From Entomohabitans teleogrylli (GTDB lineage: Bacteria; Pseudomonadota; Gammaproteobacteria; Enterobacterales; Enterobacteriaceae), in assembly GCF_001484765.1 (NCBI RefSeq), contig NZ_LLXO01000040.1:1-36489 (forward strand): DNA of 36,489 bases. The letters run 5' to 3'. Both the position numbers and the translations under genes were made by a program. This document shows positions 18,167 to 26,859 of this stretch, one piece after another (positions within the stretch are counted from its first letter, which is position 1; each line of letters opens with the position of its first letter). The notes under the pieces were generated by a model that saw only the letters and a program-made list of their open reading frames with translations, was not told the origin of the DNA and did no database searches.

Positions 18167-20272
18167 ATGAATACGCATATACAACAGCGAGTTTCCGCAT
18201 TACCTGAAGTATACCAGACGATTTACGGCCATCCGGAATGGGATGGCGAAGCTTCCCGGGACTGCAATGTGCGCCTGGAGATAATCAGCCGCCAGTATGA
18301 CGCGCTGGCGCAGGCCCTTGGCCGTCCGCTGCGAGTGCTGGATCTGGGCTGCGCTCAGGGATTTTTCAGCCTTAGCCTCGCGGCGAAGGGCGCCACGGTA
18401 GCCGGCGTCGATTTCCAGCCGGAGAATATCGATCTCTGCCAGGCGCTGGCGCAAGAAAACCCGGCGCTGGATGTGTCGTTCAGCGTCGGGCGTATCGAAG
18501 AGGTGATTCAGGCTCTGGAACCCGGTCAGTACGATATGGCGATTGGTCTGAGCGTATTCCACCATATTGTTCATCTGCACGGCGTGGCGCAGGTTCAGGA
18601 GTGGCTGGAGCGGCTGGCGAACTGCACGCAGGCGCTGATCCTCGAACTGGCGCTGCAGGAAGAGCCGCTCTACTGGGGGTCGTCCCAGCCGGCGGATCCG
18701 CGCGAGTTGATTGAACGCTGCGCGTTTTACAAACTGATTGGTCAGTTTGATACCCACCTGTCCGACATCGGGCGGCCGATGTTTGTCATTAGTAACCGGC
18801 GCGTGATACTGGATGGTTTTAACCGCAGTTTTAACGACTGGCGGTTGCGTCCCTATCCGGAAGCCGGCTTTGCGCACAAAGAGAGTCGCCGCTACTACTT
18901 CGGCGATGATTTTGTCTGCAAACTGTTTCACTTTACTACCACTAGCGGTCTGTTAACCGGCAAAGAGAGCCAGCGTAACCGCAGCGAGCTTGATAATGAG
19001 GTGGCGTTTTTAGCCCGGCCGCCAGAGGGATTAGAGACCCCGGCGCTATTGCAGCACGGCTGTGAAGGCGATGAAGGCTGGCTGGTGATGGAACGCCTGC
19101 CCGGTTCGTTGCTCAGCGAGCTGCTGGCGAAGGGCGCCGCCGTCGATCGCGAAGCGGTGCTGGGCTCAGTGCTGCGCCAGCTGGCGGTACTCGAGGAGCA
19201 CGACCTGTACCACGACGATGTGCGAACCTGGAATATCCTGGTGGATAGGCAACACAGCTATCTGATCGATTACGGCTCTATCTCCGGCGGGAAAAGCGAC
19301 TGTACCTGGCCGTACGATCTGATCCAGTCATTCTTTATTCTGGTTAATGAAATATGCAGCCCCGAGCGGCGGACGAATGCTTTCTGGCGTAGTTCGCCTC
19401 TTAGTCCGTTCTCGCTGCCGGAGCCGTGGAACCGCTGGCTGTATGCGGTATGGCAGTTGCCGGCGGAGCAGTGGAATTTTCGCACCCTTGAGCAGTTGTT
19501 TAACAACAAATCTTCACTGCCGGCGCCGCAGGAAAATCTGTCCGCCGTCGAACGCTGGATTGCCGCTCAGGAGCCGATGATGCTGGAAAGCCAGCAGCGT
19601 CAGATTGCGCTCGAGGGGCGTCTGCATCAGCTGGAAGATCAGGTCAGCGAGATGAATTCCGCCCCTGAGGAGCCCGAGGTGGCGGAACAGCCCTGGCTGG
19701 ACGATATCGGGCAGCTTAACCAGCAACAGGCCGCGCTGGCGCAACAACTGGAGGCGCTGAATGAACTGGTGCAGCGCCAGGTCGCGGCGGCGGAACCTGT
19801 GCCGCTGCCCCCGGATGTCGCGGCGCTCAGCGCGCGGTTGGATGACGCGGAGCGTCAGGTTCATCATCTGGCCAATGAAAACGCCCTGTTGCGCGCGGAG
19901 ATTGACAAGATACACCGTAGCCGCTCGTGGCGTTTAACGCGCCCTTATCGCTATCTGGGGAATCAGGTTTATTTGCTGCGTCAGTACGGCTTTGTCCAGC
20001 GCTGTAAACATCTGGCGGCGCGAGTTCTGCGCGCCAGCTTCTCGTTTCTGCGCCAGCATCCGGCGATGAAAGATAAAGCGGTTAATCTGGCGCATAAAGT
20101 TGGTTTGTATCAGCCGGCCTACCGCATTTATCGTCGCCTGAATCCGCTTCAGCACAGCCAGATGCAGGCTGACGCGCAGATCCTTTCGCAAACGGAAATG
20201 CAGATTGTCCATCCTGAATTGTTACCCCCTCAGGTGAATGCTATCTACCTGAAGCTAAAAAAGAATAAATAA
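18167..20272 (+). CDS. wbdD: WbdD, O-antigen chain-terminating kinase/methyltransferase
   Basis: The protein caps the mannan chain: the kinase phosphorylates the terminal mannose and the methyltransferase methylates the phosphate, which stops growth. It is 701 residues, slightly shorter than E. coli O9a WbdD (about 708). The methyltransferase is N-terminal, with SAM motif DLGCAQG at 59-65. The kinase catalytic loop HDDVRTWN is at 349-356, with D351 as expected for O9a, and the metal-binding LIDYGS has D368. A coiled coil runs about 464-582. A basic, aromatic-rich C-terminal part (from IHRSRSW, about 582) should bind the membrane and WbdA. The open frame extends 12 codons further into wzt; I chose the ATG at 18167 by similarity. 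It lies 19 bases after wzt. Confidence 0.94.
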   Translation: MNTHIQQRVSALPEVYQTIYGHPEWDGEASRDCNVRLEIISRQYDALAQALGRPLRVLDLGCAQGFFSLSLAAKGATVAGVDFQPENIDLCQALAQENPALDVSFSVGRIEEVIQALEPGQYDMAIGLSVFHHIVHLHGVAQVQEWLERLANCTQALILELALQEEPLYWGSSQPADPRELIERCAFYKLIGQFDTHLSDIGRPMFVISNRRVILDGFNRSFNDWRLRPYPEAGFAHKESRRYYFGDDFVCKLFHFTTTSGLLTGKESQRNRSELDNEVAFLARPPEGLETPALLQHGCEGDEGWLVMERLPGSLLSELLAKGAAVDREAVLGSVLRQLAVLEEHDLYHDDVRTWNILVDRQHSYLIDYGSISGGKSDCTWPYDLIQSFFILVNEICSPERRTNAFWRSSPLSPFSLPEPWNRWLYAVWQLPAEQWNFRTLEQLFNNKSSLPAPQENLSAVERWIAAQEPMMLESQQRQIALEGRLHQLEDQVSEMNSAPEEPEVAEQPWLDDIGQLNQQQAALAQQLEALNELVQRQVAAAEPVPLPPDVAALSARLDDAERQVHHLANENALLRAEIDKIHRSRSWRLTRPYRYLGNQVYLLRQYGFVQRCKHLAARVLRASFSFLRQHPAMKDKAVNLAHKVGLYQPAYRIYRRLNPLQHSQMQADAQILSQTEMQIVHPELLPPQVNAIYLKLKKNK

Positions 20273-20276
20273 GGAG
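20271..20276 (+). promoter_or_regulatory. Strong ribosome binding site deciding the TTG start of wbdA
   Basis: AAGGAG overlaps the wbdD stop codon and lies six bases before TTG at 20283. No ATG or GTG is nearby in frame before the conserved N-terminus HILIDVQGYQSESKFRG, so the TTG is the start. Confidence 0.75.
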
Positions 20277-20282
20277 AGCACC

Positions 20283-22796
20283 TTGCATATTCTGATTGAC
20301 GTGCAGGGCTACCAGTCCGAAAGTAAATTTCGCGGCATTGGGCGCAGCACCCTGGCAATGAGTCGGGCGATTATTAAAAATGCCGGCGAGCATCGCATTA
20401 GTATTCTGATCAATGGCATGTACGATCTGGATAATATCAACGACGTCAAACGGGCGTACCAGGATATTCTTCCGCCGCAGGAGATGTTCGTTTTTTCCGC
20501 CGTCGCGCCGGTTGCCCGGCGATACTCTGACAATCTTGCCCGTAATAACGCCGCGTATCTGGCGCGCGATGTGGCGATCGCCAATATTCAGCCGGACATT
20601 GTTTATGTGATCAGCTTTTTTGAAGGCTACGATGATAACTATGTTGTCTCAGTGCCGGTGGAGCCGGTGCCGTGGAAAACGGTATGCGTCTGTCACGATC
20701 TGATCCCGTTACTCAATAAAGAGCGCTATCTGGGCGATCCCGCTTTTCGCGAATTCTATATGAGCAGGCTGGCGAATTTTGAAAATGCCGATGCTGTTTT
20801 TGCGATCTCGCAATCGGCGGCCCAGGAAGTCATTGAATATACCCAGGTGCCGGCCAGCCGGATCACCAATATCTCATCGGCGGTGGGCGATGAGTTTGCG
20901 GTGTATGACTACAGCGATGAGCGAATCCGCCAGTTGCGCGATAAGTACCATTTACCGCAGGCGTTCATTTTAACGCTGGCGATGATTGAGCCGCGGAAAA
21001 ATGTCGAGGCGTTAATCCACGCTTACAGTCTGCTGCCGCGCGAATTACAGCAGCGCTATCCGCTGGTGCTGGCCTATAAAGTTCAGCCGAATGACCTGGA
21101 GCGGATCTTAGCGCTGGCGGAAAGCTATGGTCTCGATCGTAGCCAGTTGATTTTTACCGGGTTCCTCAGCGATGACGATCTGATCGCGCTGTACAATCTG
21201 TGCAAACTGTTCGTGTTCCCTTCGCTGCACGAAGGGTTTGGCCTGCCGCCGCTGGAGGCCATGAAGTGCGGCGCCGCGACGTTGGGCGCCAACGCCACCA
21301 GCCTCCCGGAAGTGATTGGCTGGGATGAGGCGATGTTTGATCCGCGTGATGTCGCCGATATTCGTCGGGTGATGGAACGCGCGCTGACCGACGACGACTT
21401 CTATGCGCAACTGAAAGCGCACGCTGTGCGTCAGGCGGCGACCTTTTCCTGGGACAATACCGCCCGTAGCGCGCTGGAAGAATTTCAGCGCCTGCACGAG
21501 GGATCCGTGACGGGTTCTGGCTTTGATGCCGCAGCGTTTACCGAACGCCAGATACAAAAAATGCACGCGCAGGCCGATCTGACCGAGGTCGATCGTCTGG
21601 GGCTGGCGTGGGCGGTTGCCCGCAACAGCTTTGCCAGCCACACCCGTAAGCTGCTGGTGGATATTTCCGTGCTGGTGGAGCATGACGCCCGTACCGGTAT
21701 CCAGCGCGTTTCGCGCAGTATCCTCAATGAACTGCTGAAGTCCGGGGTTCCCGGGTACCAGGTCAGCGCGGTGTACTATACCCCAGGCCAGTGCTATCGC
21801 TATGCGAATCGCTACCTGTCGGCTAACTTTGCCGGTGAGTTTGGGGCGGAGGATGAGCCGGTGCTGTTCACTAAAGATGACATTCTGATTGCCACCGATC
21901 TGACCGCGCATCTGTTCCCGGACATTGTTCCACAGCTCGATCAACTGCGCAGCGCGGGCGCGTCCGCCTGTTTTGTGGTGCACGATATTTTACCGCTGCG
22001 CTATCCACAGTGGAGTATTGAGGCGATTCAGAAAGCCTTCCCGGTGTGGCTTTCCTGTCTTGCAGGTCATACCGACCGGCTGATCTGCGTTTCCGCCAGC
22101 GTGGCGGACGATGTACGGCGCTGGCTGCAGGAGAACCAGAACTGGGTTAAAGCTAATCCGCAGTTGAAGATCAGCAACTTCCACCTCGGCGCCGATCTGT
22201 CGTCGAGCGTGCCGACCCGCGGGTTGCCCGACAATGCGCCGGAGATTCTGGCGAAAATGGCCGCATCGCCATCGTTTATCATGGTCGGCACCATGGAGCC
22301 GCGCAAAGGCCATGCCCAGACCCTGGCGGCGTTCGAGCAACTGTGGAGCGAGGGGTATGATTACCGGCTGTTTATCGTCGGTAAGCAGGGCTGGAATGTG
22401 GATGGATTATGCGACACGCTGCGCCGCCATCCGCAACTGAATAAGCGTCTGTTCTGGTTGCATGATATCAGCGACGAGTTCCTGGAAAAGCTCTACAGCC
22501 AGGCGAAAGCGCTGATTTTCGCCTCTCGCGGCGAAGGGTTTGGGTTACCGCTGATCGAGGCCGCCCAGAAAGGGCTGCCGGTGATTGTGCGCGATATCCC
22601 GGTGTTCCGGGAGATTGCCGGGGAACACGCCTTTTATTTCAACGGCGAAACGCCGCAGGATATCGAACAGGCGATTATCGACTGGCTGAAACTGTATGAA
22701 AAAGGTGAACAGCCGGACTCGAAAAATATTCCCTGGCTGACCTGGAAAGAGAGCGCGCAATTTTTACTGCGCAATCTGCCAATTATTAAATCATAA
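20283..22796 (+). CDS. wbdA: WbdA, two-domain polymannose polymerase
   Basis: This is the mannosyltransferase that builds the O-antigen repeat. The protein is 837 residues with two complete GT4-type (GT-B) domains in tandem. The N-terminal domain (about 1-385) has the EX7E catalytic motif EGFGLPPLE at E317/E325. The C-terminal domain (about 455-837) has EGFGLPLIE at E751/E759. In E. coli O9a the N-terminal half makes alpha-1,2 linkages and the C-terminal half alpha-1,3. Two domains fit O9/O9a (or Klebsiella O3), whereas O8-type WbdA, as I recall, has three. It starts at TTG with a strong ribosome site. WbdA is held at the membrane by WbdD, whose gene is immediately upstream. Confidence 0.94.
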   Translation: MHILIDVQGYQSESKFRGIGRSTLAMSRAIIKNAGEHRISILINGMYDLDNINDVKRAYQDILPPQEMFVFSAVAPVARRYSDNLARNNAAYLARDVAIANIQPDIVYVISFFEGYDDNYVVSVPVEPVPWKTVCVCHDLIPLLNKERYLGDPAFREFYMSRLANFENADAVFAISQSAAQEVIEYTQVPASRITNISSAVGDEFAVYDYSDERIRQLRDKYHLPQAFILTLAMIEPRKNVEALIHAYSLLPRELQQRYPLVLAYKVQPNDLERILALAESYGLDRSQLIFTGFLSDDDLIALYNLCKLFVFPSLHEGFGLPPLEAMKCGAATLGANATSLPEVIGWDEAMFDPRDVADIRRVMERALTDDDFYAQLKAHAVRQAATFSWDNTARSALEEFQRLHEGSVTGSGFDAAAFTERQIQKMHAQADLTEVDRLGLAWAVARNSFASHTRKLLVDISVLVEHDARTGIQRVSRSILNELLKSGVPGYQVSAVYYTPGQCYRYANRYLSANFAGEFGAEDEPVLFTKDDILIATDLTAHLFPDIVPQLDQLRSAGASACFVVHDILPLRYPQWSIEAIQKAFPVWLSCLAGHTDRLICVSASVADDVRRWLQENQNWVKANPQLKISNFHLGADLSSSVPTRGLPDNAPEILAKMAASPSFIMVGTMEPRKGHAQTLAAFEQLWSEGYDYRLFIVGKQGWNVDGLCDTLRRHPQLNKRLFWLHDISDEFLEKLYSQAKALIFASRGEGFGLPLIEAAQKGLPVIVRDIPVFREIAGEHAFYFNGETPQDIEQAIIDWLKLYEKGEQPDSKNIPWLTWKESAQFLLRNLPIIKS

Positions 22797-22818
22797 GTAT
22801 TAATATAAAAATCAATCT

Positions 22819-22843
22819 CATAGCGGGTGCTAAGCCCGCTATG
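22819..22843 (+). terminator. Hairpin in the wbdA-wbdB gap
   Basis: The arms CATAGCGGG (22819-22827) and CCCGCTATG (22835-22843) pair perfectly around a seven-base loop and are followed by GTTATATTTT. It is the only appreciable gap (104 bases) inside the mannan operon. The hairpin with a weak T-rich tail resembles an attenuating terminator or an mRNA processing or stability element. Confidence 0.5.
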
Positions 22844-22900
22844 GTTATATTTTGCCGTCAGGTAAATTTCATTGCCGCAATGGCGTTTCAATAGGTCTCT

Positions 22901-24046
22901 ATGAAAGTTATTTTCGCAACCGAGCCGATTAAATATCCGCTGACCGGAATAGGGCGTTATTCTCTGGAGCTGGTGCGCCGCCTGTCGGTAGCGCCGGAAA
23001 TCGACGATTTACGCCTGTTTCATGGCCGGCGTTTTATCAATGCGATTCCCAATGTCGAATATCAGAAAAACAATAAAACCACCCGCCATCGGGGGCTATC
23101 GGCCCTGTTGCGTAAGCAGTCGTTACTGATCGAAGGCTACCGCTTTCTTTATCCGCGTCTGCAACAGCGGGCGCTGAGAAACTATGCGGATTATATTTAC
23201 CATGGGCCGAATTTTTATCTGCCCCACCATATTCCGCGCGCCGTCGCCACGTTCCACGATATTTCCATTTTTGACTGCCCGGAATATCATCCCGCCGATC
23301 GGGTGCGCTATATGGAAAAGGCGCTGGTCAGTAGCCTCAACAGCGCCAGCCTGATCCTGACGGTTTCTGATTATTCGCGCCAGGCGCTGATACGGCTGTT
23401 TAATTATCCTGCGCCGCGTATCGTTACCACTAAACTGGCCTGTAGTGAGGTCTATATCCCCCGGGACGCGCAGGCCTGCGCTGAGTTTTTGCAGCGCTAC
23501 GATCTGCGCTATAACCAGTATGCGCTGTTTATCGGCACCCTGGAGCCGCGCAAAAATATTAACGGTATTTTACAGGCCTATCAGCGTTTGCCGCAGGAAG
23601 TGCGGATGCGCTATCCGCTGATCCTGTGCGGTTATAAAGGGTGGGACGACGAGCAACTGTACCGGCTGATTGACCAGGGAACCCGCGAAGGCTGGGTGAA
23701 ATATCTCGGCTATGTGGCGGATAGCGAATTACCGCTGCTCTATGCCGCAGCGCGCGCGTTTATTTATCCTTCGTTTTATGAGGGATTTGGTTTACCGGTG
23801 CTGGAGGCCATGTCCTGCGGAGTACCGGTTATCTGCTCAAACACCACCTCGCTGCCGGAAGTGGTCGGTGAGGCGGGATTAATGAGCGATCCCCACGATA
23901 TTGAGGCATTAACCAACCATATATTAATGGGCCTTCAGGATGCTGGCTGGCGGGAAAAGGCAATCCCTGAAGGACTGGCCCGGGCGAAAATGTTCTCCTG
24001 GGAAAACTGCGCAATGCAGACGATCAATGCTTACAAATTGTTGTAA
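22901..24046 (+). CDS. wbdB: WbdB, priming (adaptor) mannosyltransferase
   Basis: This GT4-family glycosyltransferase of 381 residues matches the length of E. coli O9a WbdB. In that system WbdB adds the alpha-1,3-linked adaptor mannoses onto the first mannose placed by WbdC, before WbdA takes over. The nucleotide-sugar site shows TLEPRKNINGILQAY (about 210-224) and the EX7E motif EGFGLPVLE with E294 and E302, followed by the GVPVICSNTTSLPEV segment. The ribosome site is weak (AGG about seven bases before the ATG). wbdC follows after six bases. Confidence 0.92.
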   Translation: MKVIFATEPIKYPLTGIGRYSLELVRRLSVAPEIDDLRLFHGRRFINAIPNVEYQKNNKTTRHRGLSALLRKQSLLIEGYRFLYPRLQQRALRNYADYIYHGPNFYLPHHIPRAVATFHDISIFDCPEYHPADRVRYMEKALVSSLNSASLILTVSDYSRQALIRLFNYPAPRIVTTKLACSEVYIPRDAQACAEFLQRYDLRYNQYALFIGTLEPRKNINGILQAYQRLPQEVRMRYPLILCGYKGWDDEQLYRLIDQGTREGWVKYLGYVADSELPLLYAAARAFIYPSFYEGFGLPVLEAMSCGVPVICSNTTSLPEVVGEAGLMSDPHDIEALTNHILMGLQDAGWREKAIPEGLARAKMFSWENCAMQTINAYKLL

Positions 24047-24052
24047 GGGGCC

Positions 24053-25165
24053 ATGTTGAGAGTTTTACACGTTTATAAAACCTACTACCCGGAAACCTAC
24101 GGGGGAATTGAGCAGGTTATTTACCAGCTCTGTGAAGGCGGCGCCCAGCAAAATATTTCATCTGATGTGTTTACGTTTAGCCCGCAAAGAGATGAAGGCC
24201 CGGTCGCGTGGGATAATCACCGCGTTATATACAATAAAAGTGCCTGCGAAATCGCTTCCACGCCTTTCTCGCTGGCGGCGATCCGGCGCTTTAATAAAAT
24301 TAAAGATGATTACGACATTATCAATTATCACTTTCCCTTTCCGTTCATGGATCTTCTGCACCTGACTGGCAGGCCGCGGGGGAAAACGGTGGTGACATAT
24401 CATTCGGATATTGTTAAGCAAAAAAATCTGCTGCAGTTGTATAACCCGTTAAAAACGTGGTTCCTGAATAATGTCGACAGCATTGTGGCGTCGTCGCCGA
24501 ATTATGCCTCATCGAGCCCGGTGCTGGCGCGCTATAAAGACAAAGTGTCGGTTATTCCTTTCGGGCTGTCATGCAGCAATATGGATAACGATCGCCAGCG
24601 CGAAGCGCGCTGGGCTGAGCGGGTGGGGAATAAGTTCTTTCTGTTTGTCGGCGCGTTTCGCTACTACAAAGGCCTGCCGGTGTTACTCAGGGCGGCGCAG
24701 ATAACCGGTCTGCCGGTGGTGATTGTCGGCGGCGGCCCGCTGGAAGAGAACCTACGCGCCAGCGTCGCCCGGGCCGGACTGAATAATATTACCTTCACCG
24801 GTGTGCTGGGCGATGAAGATAAAAATGCTCTGTACCGTCTCTGCTATGGGGTAGTTTTTCCTTCCCACCTGCGCTCGGAAGCGTTTGGCATTACGCTGCT
24901 GGAGGGGGCGAAGTTTGGTAAGCCGCTGATCTCCTGCGAGCTGGGTACCGGAACCTCGTATATCAATCTTGATAACCAGACCGGCTATGTGATCCCGGCC
25001 ACCGATCCTCAGGCGCTGGCCAAAGCGATGCAGCGCCTGTGGGACGATGAAGCACAGGCGGCGCAGTTCGGCAAAAACGCCCGTTTGCGGTTTGAAGAGA
25101 TGTTCCGCCTTGAACAAATGGTGGCGTCTTATATCGGGCTATACCGCCGGTTACTGGAACAATAA
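24053..25165 (+). CDS. wbdC: WbdC, first mannosyltransferase of the O-antigen
   Basis: This GT4-family glycosyltransferase is 370 residues. In the O9a pathway WbdC transfers the first mannose from GDP-mannose to undecaprenyl-diphospho-GlcNAc made by WecA. The N-terminal domain contains the GGIEQVIYQL motif (about 18-27). The C-terminal domain has FVGAFRYYKGLPVLL (about 200-214) and the EX7E motif EAFGITLLE at E276/E284, followed by GKPLISCELGTG. It has an AAGGGG ribosome site and is the last gene of the mannan block. No convincing terminator follows, so transcription may continue into gnd. Confidence 0.92.
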   Translation: MLRVLHVYKTYYPETYGGIEQVIYQLCEGGAQQNISSDVFTFSPQRDEGPVAWDNHRVIYNKSACEIASTPFSLAAIRRFNKIKDDYDIINYHFPFPFMDLLHLTGRPRGKTVVTYHSDIVKQKNLLQLYNPLKTWFLNNVDSIVASSPNYASSSPVLARYKDKVSVIPFGLSCSNMDNDRQREARWAERVGNKFFLFVGAFRYYKGLPVLLRAAQITGLPVVIVGGGPLEENLRASVARAGLNNITFTGVLGDEDKNALYRLCYGVVFPSHLRSEAFGITLLEGAKFGKPLISCELGTGTSYINLDNQTGYVIPATDPQALAKAMQRLWDDEAQAAQFGKNARLRFEEMFRLEQMVASYIGLYRRLLEQ

Positions 25166-25207
25166 ACACAACCTGTCAGGGGGAAGCCCTCCGCGGGGGA
25201 ATACGCC

Positions 25208-25219
25208 GGCGGTAGCGGG
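25208..25219 (+). promoter_or_regulatory. Second ops-like motif between wbdC and gnd
   Basis: GGCGGTAGCGGG differs from the ops consensus GGCGGTAGCGTG at one position and shares the nine-base core with the ops site before manC. The rest of JUMPstart is missing. It may be chance in GC-rich DNA, a leftover boundary, or a real RfaH/pausing site. Confidence 0.3.
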
Positions 25220-25382
25220 CCGGACGATGGGCGATTTGTTGTTTCATGCCATGCTTTTCATGATACATGCTGTGGATTTATCAATGACTGGCACACCTGC
25301 GTTACTCTAAGTTAACATAGCGCTCAGCAACGCCCGCCGAAGTATGAGTGCGACGGGCCTCCACACCTGACAGGAGTTTGTA

Positions 25383-26795
25383 ATGTCCAAACAACAAATC
25401 GGCGTTGTCGGTATGGCTGTGATGGGGCGCAACCTGGCGCTTAACATCGAAAGCCGTGGCTATACCGTCTCTATTTTCAACCGCTCCCGTGAAAAGACCG
25501 ATGAGGTCATTGCCGAAAATCCGGGCAAAAATCTGGTGCCGCATTTCACCGTCCAGGACTTTGTTGAGTCTCTTGAGAAACCGCGCCGTATCCTGTTAAT
25601 GGTTAAAGCCGGCGAAGGCACTGATAAAACCATCGAATCCCTGAAACCTTACCTTGAAAAAGGCGATATTCTGATCGATGGCGGCAATACCTTCTTCCAG
25701 GACACCATCCGTCGTAATCGCGAACTGTCGGCGCAGGGCTTTAACTTCATTGGCACCGGGGTATCCGGCGGTGAAGAAGGGGCGCTGAAGGGGCCTTCCA
25801 TTATGCCTGGCGGGCAGAAAGAGGCTTATGAGCTGGTCGCGCCGATCCTCAGGCAAATTGCCGCGGTCGCGGAAGACGGCGAACCCTGCGTAACCTATAT
25901 CGGTGCAGACGGCGCCGGTCACTATGTGAAGATGGTGCATAACGGCATTGAATACGGCGATATGCAACTGATTGCCGAAGCCTATTCTCTGCTTAAGCAT
26001 GGTCTGAACCTGTCGAACGATGAGCTGGCGCAGACCTTCTCTGAGTGGAACACCGGGGAACTAAGCAGCTACCTGATCGACATTACTAAAGACATTTTCA
26101 CCAAAAAAGATGAGCAGGGTAACTACCTGGTCGACGTGATTCTTGATGAAGCCGCCAACAAGGGCACCGGTAAGTGGACCAGCCAGAGCTCGCTGGATCT
26201 CGGTGAGCCGCTGTCGTTGATCACCGAATCGGTCTTCGCGCGCTACATCTCCTCTCTGAAAGAGCAGCGTGTTGCGGCGTCTAAAGTACTGAGCGGCCCG
26301 CAGGCCCAGCCGTTCAGCGGCGATAAAGGCGAGTTTATTGAGAAAGTGCGTCGCGCGCTGTATCTTGGCAAAATCGTCTCTTACGCTCAGGGCTTCTCGC
26401 AACTGCGCGCCGCTTCTGAAGAGTATCACTGGGATCTGCACTACGGCGAGATCGCGAAAATTTTCCGCGCTGGCTGCATTATTCGCGCCCAGTTCCTGCA
26501 GAAAATTACTGATGCCTATGCGGAAAACCCGGCGATCGCCAACCTGCTGCTGGCGCCGTACTTCAGGAAAATTGCCGACGAGTACCAGCAGGCGCTGCGC
26601 GATGTGGTTGCCTATGCGGTGCAGAACGGTATACCGACCCCGACCTTCTCGGCGGCGGTTTCTTACTACGACAGCTATCGTTCCGCGGTATTGCCTGCCA
26701 ACCTGATTCAGGCACAGCGCGACTATTTCGGCGCGCATACCTATAAGCGCATTGATAAAGAAGGCGTATTCCATACCGAATGGCTGGAAGACTAA
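25383..26795 (+). CDS. gnd: Gnd, 6-phosphogluconate dehydrogenase (decarboxylating)
   Basis: This oxidative pentose phosphate pathway enzyme converts 6-phosphogluconate to ribulose-5-phosphate with NADP+. It is 470 residues, two more than E. coli Gnd. The NADP-binding motif [14 protein letters not shown] starts at residue 7. [19 protein letters not shown] (about 129-147) and the catalytic [11 protein letters not shown] segment (about 184-194, with the lysine and glutamate) are intact. It has a good AGGAG ribosome site. It is the conserved right boundary gene of the O-antigen locus. Here hisI follows directly, tail to tail, with no ugd or wzz. Confidence 0.97.
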   Translation: MSKQQIGVVGMAVMGRNLALNIESRGYTVSIFNRSREKTDEVIAENPGKNLVPHFTVQDFVESLEKPRRILLMVKAGEGTDKTIESLKPYLEKGDILIDGGNTFFQDTIRRNRELSAQGFNFIGTGVSGGEEGALKGPSIMPGGQKEAYELVAPILRQIAAVAEDGEPCVTYIGADGAGHYVKMVHNGIEYGDMQLIAEAYSLLKHGLNLSNDELAQTFSEWNTGELSSYLIDITKDIFTKKDEQGNYLVDVILDEAANKGTGKWTSQSSLDLGEPLSLITESVFARYISSLKEQRVAASKVLSGPQAQPFSGDKGEFIEKVRRALYLGKIVSYAQGFSQLRAASEEYHWDLHYGEIAKIFRAGCIIRAQFLQKITDAYAENPAIANLLLAPYFRKIADEYQQALRDVVAYAVQNGIPTPTFSAAVSYYDSYRSAVLPANLIQAQRDYFGAHTYKRIDKEGVFHTEWLED

Positions 26796-26813
26796 TTCTG
26801 TCGTTGAGCGAAT

Positions 26814-26847
26814 AAAAAATGCCGGCCCTGGGGCCGGCATTTTTTTC
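26814..26847. terminator. Bidirectional terminator between gnd and hisI
   Basis: The stem GCCGGCC/GGCCGGC (26821-26827 and 26832-26838) extends through an A run on the left and a T run on the right (26840-26847). It therefore has a U tract in both directions and can end both gnd and the his operon, which converge here. Confidence 0.9.
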
Positions 26848-26859
26848 GCCTGAAGAAAG

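Noticed and set aside
25278-25308. gnd promoter TTATCA...TACTCT
   Set aside because: The spacer is 19 bases and both hexamers are poor, so I could not support it as a separate feature.
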